64,000 bases of DNA from Lichenostomus cassidix (Eukaryota > Chordata > Aves > Passeriformes > Meliphagidae). Both the position numbers and the translations under genes were made by a program. Of the stretch, positions 25,401-36,400 are shown piece by piece. The notes below the pieces were generated by a model. The model was not told the DNA's origin and made no database searches. It saw only the letters and a list, made by a program, of their open reading frames with translations. Location: the NCBI GenBank assembly GCA_008360975.2, contig CM039196.1:186001-250000 (forward strand), in the 5' to 3' direction. Position 1 is the first letter of the stretch. Each line of letters opens with the position of its first letter.

Positions 25401-25540
25401 CAAACCAGACTTAATAATTTTTTAAGATTTGAGCAACCTGGCCTAGTGAAAGGTGTTCCTGCCATGTCAGGGGGTTGGGATGAGCTGAGCTTCTAACAGA
25501 AAAGAGGCTTTTGTGCATCATCTGTATTTCATCAAGCATG
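22420..25540. other. No gene seen; non-coding DNA
   Basis: No exon was recognised. There is a run of 12 A at 24536-24547 and a compact CpG group (CGACGGCG) at 23895-23902 in otherwise CpG-poor sequence. Overlapping frames on both strands around 23.5-23.8 kb come from a T/C-rich stretch and are not credible genes. Confidence 0.5.
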
Positions 25541-25541
25541 A

Positions 25542-25600
25542 ACAATTCCCATTGAAATCAAAAGAATTTTACCTGTGGCGTCTTTGGAATGCACTGGAAC
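25542..25600. repeat. Decayed sauropsid-type repeat relic
   Basis: The words TTCCCATTGAAATCA and ATTTTACCTGTG are close to a 'CCCATTGA-TTCAATGGGA' string found over and over in bird, crocodilian and turtle non-coding DNA. Two such units seem to lie side by side. The family name is not known to me and the match is from memory, so this is a tentative call. Confidence 0.35.
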
Positions 25601-25693
25601 TTCTGTGATGTCTGTGATCTAAAAATATACTTTTCCTCTGCACAATTGACAAGGTGTTCTGAGCAGTTAAGAATTGGCAGCCATCAGAGTCAT

Positions 25694-25800
25694 TTGCCAC
25701 TGTTTTGTAGGTGAGAAAATTGAGGCACAGAGAGGTTAAGACATCTGATGCAGATGTGAGAGAGAGATAATCCAGAGGTGAAATTGCTGTTCCTCTGAAT
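25694..25800 (+). mobile_element. MIR-like SINE relic
   Basis: The core TGAGAAAATTGAGGCACAGAGAGGTTAAG (25712-25740) closely follows the well-known MIR segment 'gatgaggaaactgaggcacagagaggttaag', with a few substitutions. The preceding TGTTTTGTAGG fits the 'attttacaga' that comes before it in MIR. Downstream agreement fades quickly. MIR elements are ancient tRNA-derived SINEs of amniotes that survive in birds only as rare diverged copies. This one is a short fragment without its tRNA-like head. Confidence 0.6.
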
Positions 25801-28800
25801 GGGAACATCTACTGATGTCAGCTGAACTAATAGTGTCACTGCAGGCTGTGACCTTGAGGCTTATTTTTGACACTTCTGTAACCTCTATAAATAATGAGGA
25901 AAGAAGAACTCATTTAATTTCCTGGGTTGCAAAAGTAACATGGTTCTTCTCCCTCTACAAGAAAGGACAGAGCTTCTTTTTGCTATTCAGTAGTAAAAAC
26001 TATTCTTTCAAAAAAAACAATGATACAGATTTGTGGTTTTAAAGGGTACAACGACAATAATAAGACTGCACTTTAACTTCTTTCGAGGATCATTAAGAAT
26101 AGTGAAATAATCCAATTAAAAAAAAAAATCAGAATGTGTAAGATACCCAGGGAAGACAGATGTCCAAACTGTTAAAAGTACCATACTGACAGTATTGAAA
26201 CAAGCAATGCATTTTTGTCTAAATAGTCACAGTATTCAGGTGGAAATGAGAAGACCCTGGAACTGAAGACTTTTGAGTTTCTGTTATTGTTTAATGTTAG
26301 ACTGGAAAAGACACTCAAGAAATAGAGGCCATATTTTGGTACCTCTTCCCCCTGTATGTAGATACACATTTATTTTCAGGTGAGGCTCCCCAATGTCTTT
26401 GATAGAGGCAAAAATATCCATTTCCATGCCTGAATTCTTTTATGCTTCACCAGTTTATTTGACTATAGCTATCATTTACACTGATGTATATCAGATAGCA
26501 AAAACATGCATTACTGGCAGGGGTGGCTGTTTCAGTTCCTCACACCATTTCCAGCTGAAAGGAAATGCATGTGTAAAACAGTAGTGAAATTTTTCTGGCC
26601 TTTCTCTCCTGTGCTTCATTCTGGAAGCCTTAGGCACACTGAAAGATGATGAAGAACCTCTTTTTCTTGCCCAAAGTCATATCAACAATATTATCAGCGT
26701 TCCTTATTGCTATTGGCTGTGTCCTTGGCCAGTGATTTCCTTCTTCAGACCCTTTTGAGGTGAATGTAGCAGCAGCACCCACAGCTTTTATTTGTAAGCA
26801 GTGCTCTGCTGCTTTGAATGATGGCTCTGGGCAATCCTGCTGGAATAAATGTGAACATTCAGACTTAAACCACAAGTGTGCTAGGGTGATGGATTGCAGT
26901 TAGTAATTCAAGGAGAATTTGAAGCCAAAATGGAATGGTGGCACATGGCTTTACCTCCTTTTTTGTGTGTCTGTGTATGGAACAGACAGCTGGGTTTCAG
27001 ACCTACCTCTGCCTGGACTGAGGGACACAAGAATGTGTCCAAAGATACTGCTCTGTCTCTACCAGGCTTTGCCAAGAGTTAAAATGCTGGAGAATACTTT
27101 AGCCTATAAAGTATTGGTATTCATCCAAAGCTACCAAAAGACCTGTTGCAAACAGGAATTAATTGAATTTTATTGTAGTGTTGGGATGGTATCGTGAAAC
27201 CTGAGGTATTATTACTGGTGAAAAACCTCAGGCAGAGAATGCATTAATTTTTCCAATTCCTCTATTTTGAGAACTAGATCCATAAATATTACATAACTCT
27301 GTGGCTCCTGTTCCTCTCCTCAAGCCATTTCTTTTTTTTTTTTTTCAAATGTGTCATTTCTTTAAAGGTTATTAGGACAACATCACAAAAGAAACCCTAC
27401 AGCCTTAGGAAATATAATTGAAATGATTTCTGAATTGCTGTGACCTTGTGACTGTAGTTTCTGCTGATAGTCACTCTGTTTTTCTGAAAATCTTGTGTGA
27501 AATATCACTCTCATGCTGTAAAAGAAACCTCAGTTATTTCTAATAATATGAGAAGTAAGGCACAAGACAGTTTTTTTGAATGCTTCCTAGCACCCCCAAA
27601 GAAGTTCTGGATGGTGTTTGGCAGCGGAACATTTCTAATGCTTCTCAGGGGTCAAGGACCTGGGCACTTGGCATTCCCTGGGGACTAAACTAACCTAAAC
27701 TAGAGTTCTCCTGAAAGGGAGTTAATGTGCAACATTTGTATTGAGACTCATCGTGTCCTTGTCCTGCAAGTGTCTTCAGTTTTCATGGATGAACTTCACC
27801 TCTTTCCAGGCAAAACTACAATTCATTACTGAGCACCAGATAAAAGGTTTGGTAATCCCTGGAGTGGCTTAGTTCCAGGAGCTGGATGTGAAAGATTTTG
27901 AAGGTGTTCTTGGAACTGATATCCCTCTACCCTCAGAAAGATGCATTCCTGCTCTATGCCATTGTAACCCAAACCCCAATTTGAATTTTATTTATCTCAG
28001 TCAGTGCCTTACTAAAGTAATTTTCTGATTTTTGAGTTAGATAAGGCAAAAATTATTTTATAAATTGGATAAAATTTTCACTGAGTTTTCAGCTATATGA
28101 CTCAACATAATTTCTCATGTAAACACTACCCAGAATCTGATTTGGAATAAGGAAACTGGTAATTTCTGAAACTTTAGTTTATGGAATGAATTCTCTAATG
28201 GAAATGGAAAATGTTGTTTTGCTGTTCAGATTGATTACTGGGATTGTGGAGAGGGGCAGTGGAATGACAAATATTCATGGCTACGAAGTTAATGGCTTGA
28301 CTGATCAAACATCAGAGGACAGAAGCCATTTTTAAAAACAAAGGATAAGAATCAATACTGCTGACTGTCTAAAAATTGCTCTTGCAGAATCCAAGTGATT
28401 AATTGCTAATTAATATGTGCTAGGGCTTGGCATAGGAACCTCAGGTAAGTACAAAGGAGTTTGTTTTGTGTCCATTGTTGCTGTAAGAGTGAAGAGTATT
28501 TTTCCCATATGACTGTAAAAAAGTGTGCCTTTTTTTGCTTCGTTTCTAGAAAAATGTTTAATTCTTTTGTTTACCTGCGGGAAGTAATTTGCTGTGCCTT
28601 TTTTACATTATATGCATTGGAATACTTTTCCTTTCCAATAAATTCTGATTTACAAACCAGTCAGTTTAAGAGAGGTGTTGACCACAAGATTTCTTATACA
28701 AGATGTTGCATATCATATTTTATTTAGCTCAGTATCAGTACTGAGGAAGGAAAAAACCCAATGACAATCTAGTTTAAAATTAATATTTAAAGTTCTATTT

Positions 28801-30730
28801 TGATGTGTCAAAAGTTCAGAAAAAAATCACTTATTTTTTTTTTCTAGTGACATTCTATCTTCACCAGGAACTTTGTCTAAACTTGAAGGAATTGTTTCTT
28901 AACATGAATTATGTGTATGTTTATAGCTGACACTGATTAGACTATGTTCAGAAAAACAATGAACAAAACATTTTCAGACTGCTTGGCATTAATTAACTCA
29001 TTCTCACCTCTACATTTAGGAAATGAGATATCACATATAATTTTTCACTGGGAAATGAGGAATCATACATAATAATAAGTAATTTTTCCTTCATAAGCAT
29101 TTGACAGAGGAGGTACACATCACCTGAAAAGGAGCTTCTATAACAACAATTCCTCCACTTCATTTTCAGAACCAGTATGTTTTTCATGGTTGATGAAAGA
29201 GAATTTATTTATAGCTGGGATGATTTATTTGCCTCTGGTTATTTATGCAATTTCTTATTTGAATACAGACTTGAGAATTCAAACAAATGTTTGCTGTCCA
29301 TCACAGAGTTATTTTAGAAGGATTTATTGGTATCACAAATAATTATAAATTTAATTTTTTTCTTTTTCAAACTACTGCTTTTGAATGAGTCACACTCCAG
29401 GCAATCAGCTCAATACCTAATCAAAGTGAGTTGTGAGAGAATAATTGCTAGAAGATTTCTGGAAATCAGGCCTTTAAAAATTGGGTGTTCAGATGGGTTA
29501 GAAGCTTTTAAAGCCATGTCCTTTTCCCTTCAGTGGCTTTGTGTGAAGTTAAATACAGGAGAGTCATTACAACATCTGCCTCACAGGCAAGCAGTGATGA
29601 TTTGTGGGGAAATTAGTACAAGCAAGTTAGGTAAATAGGGATTTGAAGGAGAAAGGACATTCTTGATATATGGAAAGTGAAAAGCCTCAGTAGGGGTAAA
29701 GGATGACAATAAATTCCCACAGGGAAGTAAAGACTTACTGATTAGGATGCAAATACTAGTAAGAGAATGTCTTAAATCTGATTTAAATGCCAAGAATGGT
29801 TCCCAGGATATGGTCAGGTATCTCAACAAGGCTGTATAAATGAGGTGTCAGTCCAAAAAGAAATTTCAATTGATCTGTCAAAAGTAGCAGCCTGTTAAAG
29901 TCTTTAATATACAACACAAAATGATAGACCAGAATAGAACCAATACAGAAAAAACTGGTGGAGGATTAATTGTAGCATCAGCGATATTGACAGGGACTAA
30001 ACATGGAGTATTTGATGGTATGTGAGGTGCTGAGACAAAGAGCTGCTCACAGTTCTCTCTTTTTGGGTACTTTTCCTGTGCTGTCTGTTACATTCCTTCC
30101 TTTTCTGTTCCATGTGCCTTACAACAGTAGGAGGAGCAGCTTTGTAATTGTTACACAGAGCCAAAAAGGATATCTATAAAATTAGAGTTTTGTATACTTC
30201 AGTGTGTCACACATGTGGAGAACATGTTTTTGAAGAAACATGTCAGAGTAGTTTGACTCAGAATAGAACTATTTTAAATTATTTCCACTTCTCTCTTTCA
30301 CAAGGAAATCAGAATTTTAAAAATTCCATTCATTTCCTAATTTCTTGATATAGCCATGAACTCTTAGACCTCCAAATACTGATAGAAACAAATTCTGGCA
30401 GATCTCTACAAAAATGTTCTCCTTGAGAACACCTCAGCAGCTCCTGTGCTGGCTCTGTCCATGTGCTTGGGAGTTCACTGTTCCTCCAAACACTCACTGA
30501 TGACTCTGTGCTGGACCTGAGCTTGGAATAGGGAGAGGAATGACCTCTGCACCACTGGCAATTGCTGTAAAACTTAAGGGAATGAACTTCAACAGCAAAT
30601 ATTTTATTCTCTTGACAAGTAAACACTTCAGAGTTCCTTTGAAAGGGTAATAAAAATGGAGTGGCTTAAAGAAAAGAGAAGAAGGAAAAGGACATATTTT
30701 GTGTTTCAGAGGTTTGCTGACAGGTCCTGA
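25801..30730. other. No gene seen; non-coding DNA
   Basis: No exon or recognisable element was found. Notable only for homopolymers: 11 A at 26118-26128 and 14 T at 27332-27345. The rest is AT-rich background. Confidence 0.5.
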
Positions 30731-30732
30731 GC

Positions 30733-30796
30733 AGGTGTAAATCAACTCTGCTCCATTCAAGTCAGCAGACTTCTTGTAATTTATACCAGACAGGAA
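30733..30796. repeat. Palindromic sauropsid-type repeat relic
   Basis: The left part reads GGTGTAAATCAA followed by CTCCATTCAAGTCAG, and the right part reads TAATTTATACCAG. This is the layout of a palindromic interspersed repeat widespread in turtle, crocodilian and bird DNA, in which GGTGTAAATC and GATTTACACC flank a central 'CTCCATTGAAGTCAATGGAG'. Several substitutions show it is old. It behaves like a degraded MITE-type element. I do not know the formal family name. Confidence 0.5.
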
Positions 30797-30990
30797 CTTT
30801 ACCTTAACTGTAGTCTACCCATGGAAGGAATGCATTACATGAAAGAGTTTAATTGCTAAAAATATAGAGTAAATTTTGACCAAATGTGAAACAGAATCAT
30901 AAGTTAAAGAAATATGAAAATGCAGCTGTACATGTTGTACGCATTCGGAGAGAAAGGTCACTCCGTGCACAGAGGTGCTGCTGGTCAGGT

Positions 30991-31049
30991 GCACCTGCAG
31001 TGCTTATCATTCAGAGGGAGCACCTGCAGTGCTTATCATTCAGAGGGAG
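30991..31049. repeat. Exact 29-bp tandem duplication
   Basis: A 29-bp unit beginning CACCTGCAGTGC and ending CAGAGGGAG occurs twice with no mismatch (30992-31020 and 31021-31049). The base before the first copy also continues the period. Perfect identity implies a recent event or a polymorphic minisatellite seed. Each copy holds a CAGGTG/CACCTG E-box and a PstI-type CTGCAG. Confidence 0.95.
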
Positions 31050-33216
31050 CCCAGGTTAATTAAAAAATTTCTTTCCTGTGTTAAAGAAAAAATATGTTAA
31101 TTTCTAGTTCCATTATAATAGGATGACAAAAATCAATGTCTGGCTGGGATCAGTGGAAGGTTGTTTTTCTAGCAGAGCTCTGTCAGGAGCTAAAGGCTCT
31201 GTCGATGGAAGGATGAATTTACATGTTTGGAGCTGCTCTGCCATGGGTTGGTCTGCAGGGTGAGTGATGCAGTGATTTGCTCACAGATAGTGCTGGACAC
31301 AGTGGTGCTGCTTGAGCACTGCTCGTCGTGGACTGACCCTGTGTATGGACAGGGGGATGTAGGAACCTTGAACTCTAAGTGGGGAATTGAATTTCCCTCT
31401 GTAATTCAAGCTTGCAGATCAGATTTAAAGCAGGTGGCAGGTTGTATCTGGGAACACAGAGGCAATGACCACAGGATTGCACATCTCCTAAGGCTTAAGC
31501 TAACACATTTTATTCTGCTTTGCATTTAAGTGCCAAGTTTGACACAATCAATCTTTTTACTTCATTTGAGGAATGATAACTTCAGCTGCATGTAATCTGT
31601 CATTTGACCCTCCAGGACTGGAACATTTCAAATTATTTTTAGAGTAAATTATTATCAGAATAGACATAGTTATTAAGCCAAGGATGTGTATTTAAGATTT
31701 GAGAGCTGGACATGCAAGTCTGCTGTGCTCTCAGTGCAGTTTCAAATGTCTGTATGTGTGATTCCTGCTCCTCAAACATCCTTAGTAGAAGCCACACTTT
31801 CATCAGACCTTGATCTTTCATTTACCACTGAACAAAAAAAACAAGGGAAGAAAAATACTGAAATTATTGTTTCTCACAAATTATTAAGAGGATTAAATAG
31901 GATTAAATATCACTGTAACCACATCATGAGACAATATGGAATCCTGAATGACAGTGCGAGAGATGACCATTCCTGTCATAATAAATAGCCAAAATACTGA
32001 ATTAATTTGGATTCCAATCTACATGAAGACTTTAATGAAGAGGGAAACAAGCCAAATTAGTCAGTCTTTTTGAAAGCACTCAGACTTGCCCAAGCTCTGT
32101 GCTTGGCACCTCTGCCAGAGTTCTCTTTTTGTTCCCAGTTCCCTCAGCTGTAGTTCACTGCTTGTCTACAAGATCAGACTTCTTTCTTGTAGACCAACCT
32201 TTCATTTTGCTCTCTCAGGTTGCAGTCTCCCAAGGTAATTGGAATGTATCCTAATTAAGTTCTGTTAATTTGAAGAGAAGAGGCCATTATATACCTTGGA
32301 TGGGAAATACTGTACAAGGGTCGATAATTATCATCGTGATGGTTATTAAGCATTTCAGACTGTCTATCTGCTCTATTGACAACCTATTTGCAATCATAAT
32401 TTTTAGATGAATATTCATAGTGACTGTAGAAATATAAAATATGATACTTGGCAACATTTATGCAATTAAATAGACAATTAAATTCTGCTGGTAGTAGTGG
32501 AAATTAAAATCTTCAGACTGATTAGAAGAAGGTTAGGCTCTATTAATTTTTCACCCTCTATACATCTATCCCTGTAGCTCTCTGTCCTCTTTAGATGTTT
32601 CAGAGGTGTTAATCTGTTCCCTTGAATTATAGAATAATTTAAACTCTTTTATCATAGTGTGAAATGGTACATCTTTAAAAATGAATATATATTAATAAAT
32701 TTTATTCATATAAATATCCACATTGATGTCTTAATCTCTCAAATGCAGAAGTGTTGTGTTTTGTGCAATCACAAGATTTAACAGCTTTTCAGTGTGAAGA
32801 AAAGTCTCCAATTTGAACAAACTAAAAAGAGTAAGGAGAGATTAGGCCTATGCTTGTTTTGTGGACAGAAGTTTCATTTGAATAAGACCCATAATTATTT
32901 CTCAGTTTCTGAAAGTGCCAAAAGCTAGGCTTCTCTGGAGTTACCTTCCAGGTTGTTGGAGCTTTCCTGCTTTCCCACCTTTGCTCAGGGCTTCAGGGAG
33001 TGTTGGCTGCTCCTGGTCTTTTACCACACTATGGAAAAGTAGTCAGAATCCAACTTCAGTTCCATGATGCTCTGCTGCTGTCATGAAAAAAGCCTCAGGC
33101 TGTTTGCTCTGCCTCTGAATCTTTCTCACTTTATTTCAGAGAAATCAGAGATTTGCAGTAGAATTTTTGCCCAAATGAAGTACTGCATTTGTTGAATTTT
33201 TGTTTGTGTTTTATAG
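31050..33216. other. No gene seen; non-coding DNA
   Basis: Nothing recognisable was found beyond AT-rich background. A GGATTAAATA unit is repeated once near 31891-31911. Open frames at 31.2-32.0 kb are short and have no resemblance to known proteins. Confidence 0.5.
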
Positions 33217-33414
33217 CCATTGTCAGGAAAAAGAAAGAAGGGCAGTGCTAAAAGCTGCCTTCAAATCTTCCTGTCTATTGTATTTGAACAGACAGTACTG
33301 CTGCCTTCGTTTGGAGGATCCTTCGGAGTGCCTATTCAGCCTCTGCAGAGCCCTGAGAGTCCATTTATTCCACACATCAATTACACACTTGACATTTTAA
33401 CACTGTGTCTCTGA
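33217..33414 (+). other. Exon-like segment open in two frames, unidentified
   Basis: A T-rich tract ending in TTTTATAG (to 33216) resembles a splice acceptor. The frame starting at CCA 33217 stays open for 65 codons to a TGA at 33412-33414. A second frame is open through about 33400. The first product starts basic (SGKRKKGSAK) and becomes Pro/Ser/Phe-rich. An AATAAA lies at 33916-33921, so a terminal exon of about 0.7 kb is conceivable. I recognise no family and see no conventional start codon at either frame, so this is only a candidate. Confidence 0.17.
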
Positions 33415-33419
33415 TTTTA

Positions 33420-36400
33420 ATGGGTTTTAGGAACTGCATTATGATTAGAGACAAATGCTTCGTTCAGGAGAGGAGACACCAATCACTTACATAAAGAATA
33501 GAAACATAAATTACAAAATGTTCGAATTAATGTAACTGGAACTCCAGAAAAATATAAAATACTTGTAGAATTTCCATCTCCTCAGCTATTTCTCCTGTGC
33601 AAGTCCAGAAAATGCTCTACTGCTCTGATATTTGAATTATTTTTGGAGTTAATAAGAGTAGGATTTCCCTCTTGGTTATTACATGCTCCAGCCTTTAATA
33701 TTATTTGAAGGACAGTTCAATGGAATTAGAAGGGTTCTGACTTCCCTACAAATGTCCTGAGTTAGAGAAATTCTCAGGCATTAATTTGATGTTTTCAGCT
33801 TTCCCTTTGGCAAGACCTGTCATTTACTTTGAAAGCCAAATACATGTGGCTAATGCTGAAATCATCCTTTAAGGTCTTCCTTTTAAAAGAATTGGACTCT
33901 TTGTTTATTTCTTTCAATAAAATATTTCAATAGCAAAGATACTTTTTTAGTGTAAAAAGAATTTTTGAGTGCTATTTAAATTGCCTCAATTACAGAATCA
34001 AATGACCTACAAGTAATTTTACAAATTTCCTGGTATTTGATTAGAAGACATATTTCAAAACTTGTAGTAATGGAACTTGATAACTGGACTTTCATCCTCT
34101 GCTGAGTTTATTAATTAGTGTTTGAATTTCAAAGAGGGTTCCTAAATTTGCAGAATCTGGAGAAGAGAATGTTTGACAAATGTAAACTATTTTGGTTTGT
34201 TGTTATCTGAGAATCAGGAAAAGACAAATGTATGCAAAAAACCTCAAGAGAAATAGAAGTCAGACATTATTCTATTTATTCTTATTTCTTCAGGTGGTAC
34301 TTTAACTACTTTAGGAAGCTCTTGAGCTATGAGGTTTTTCAGCTCCTCTGAGCATTGGCATCAGGAATACTTAACTCCTGTTAAAAAAGGTAGATCCTCC
34401 TCAGAAAAATGAGATAAAAAGCAATCCACCCAGTCTGAAGGCTAAGTTTAGGCAAGTATTTTCTCTTTGTCATTAATCAGAAAAAAACATGTATGTAAAT
34501 TTAATTGTAAATGAACTGAATTGATGCATGCAGGAGAGCAAAAATTCGTATCTTTGGGAAGTATGTTTCTATGGCATGAGCCTGTAAGTCTGAAATACAT
34601 GTATTAGTGTCAGTTGCTCTGGGAAGAAGGGAAGGAGTTTACATAGCATAATTCCATTTGACCTATGTGCATGTGTCATCTCTTATTCAAGATATTTCGA
34701 ATATCCCTCTCCAAGTGTCCATATAAAATAAGAACCAATTATCATTTCAGTCCAGGGCAATTATGACTAGATTTCCAAGACTGTTTTATGCCAGACTGGA
34801 ATCCACAATGTTGTATTTGATTGTCTTTTTAATAACACCAGTGTGGCACTTGGTCTTCCTCAGGGCTTCGTACCTTGGCCAGGCAGTCTGACAGGTAGAG
34901 AACCTCACTGCAGCTGAAATCACATTGCAGAGGAAAAGCACCAGGAAAAGTTCTGAGAGTCTAATTCTTCCCTCCCCACATGGGTGTGATGGTAGAACAA
35001 AGCTCTAGCCTAAACCATTACCAGTAAGAAGCTGTTCAGAAAGCATCTCTCTGTCACAATCCATTTCCAGTGCTCCCAGCTCTGGCTGGAGCTGTGTGGC
35101 TGAGTGATCCCAGCACTTTGGAAGGTGTAGGGCCTGTTTTCTGATAATTTAAATTAATTGGTTTGGCTGAGAAGCAACAGGGATAGGAGTTCCCAGACGG
35201 CCAATCACCTGTTCTCAGAAGAAAACGTGTTTGCTGATCATTGCAGATGTGGTGGCATCTCATTGCCCATTGTGTTAATTTATTGTGTCACCCAGGGTTT
35301 TAGAACAGGAGATACACATAGAATGTCCATATATTTTTTGCCTTGCTGCCTATCAGTATCTCCAACCAAAGGATCAGGAGGGTATATGGGATATCACTCT
35401 CACAGCTTTCAACTCAAAAAAAAAAAAGATTGTCTCAGAAGATGAGAATCTGTTTCTGATGTAAAATATACCTTTTTTTTTTTTTTTCCCTGCTGGAATT
35501 ACTTCTGACTTATGAATGAAAATGAGAAGTTTTATGGTGTTGCTGTTTAATGTACTTAAATTCTGACCTGACAGACTATACTATCACTACAGGAAGTAAA
35601 TTAAATCCTCATCAAAGTGTTATGCAGAGCCTCTGGGCTGGGCTATGTAGGACATAGAGCATAAATTGTATCACTTGGCCCAAGGCACTATAAATCATCT
35701 ACACTTCTGGGTGCAATTTCCTCTGTATTTTCCCTCTCTCCCTTTGCAAATACAGAAGATGAGCAGAAAGTTCCTGGTTTATGCAGCATTGGCCTCCAGA
35801 CTCAAACCAGCATGTGATTCACTTAGAAGTCACAAGGAATTTGGAGCTCATTCTGATGGGTATCCAGTTTCTGAGTGCTTAAGGTATATTCAAATCCGAT
35901 TTTCAATACTTAGAAATGTATTGAAAATGAAAGTTGCAGTTGGCTAGAATTCATTTGCAGGTATGGGATCACCAAGGAGAACAGTTTGTCAGATTTCAGC
36001 ACAGATGTGGCTCCAGATGTGGCCTATTAGAGGTGAAACATGGCAAGTAATGCACCTTCCAAACATTTACTGACTTCCTCCCACATGGCTCAAACTCCAT
36101 GGATGGGATGGGGGCACAGCAATTGCTGTTTGGTGTATCTGCAATGGGATATTTGCATAGAATTCTAAATTATTTATATATTCTATTGCAAGCTGCAGTA
36201 TAAGTGCACAGATTACACTGTGTCTAGGACCATATACATGAATATTGGGAATGTCTTGGTGGCTATAAATTCATAGGGTCACATATTGATCTTTTGATCT
36301 AGTTATATAGTGTTTTATCGAGTAAATGCCATGGTGAGAAGTTAAGGGAGTAAACCACCATCTGTATTGAGTATCCTGATGTCATTTTGCAAAGGGAACT

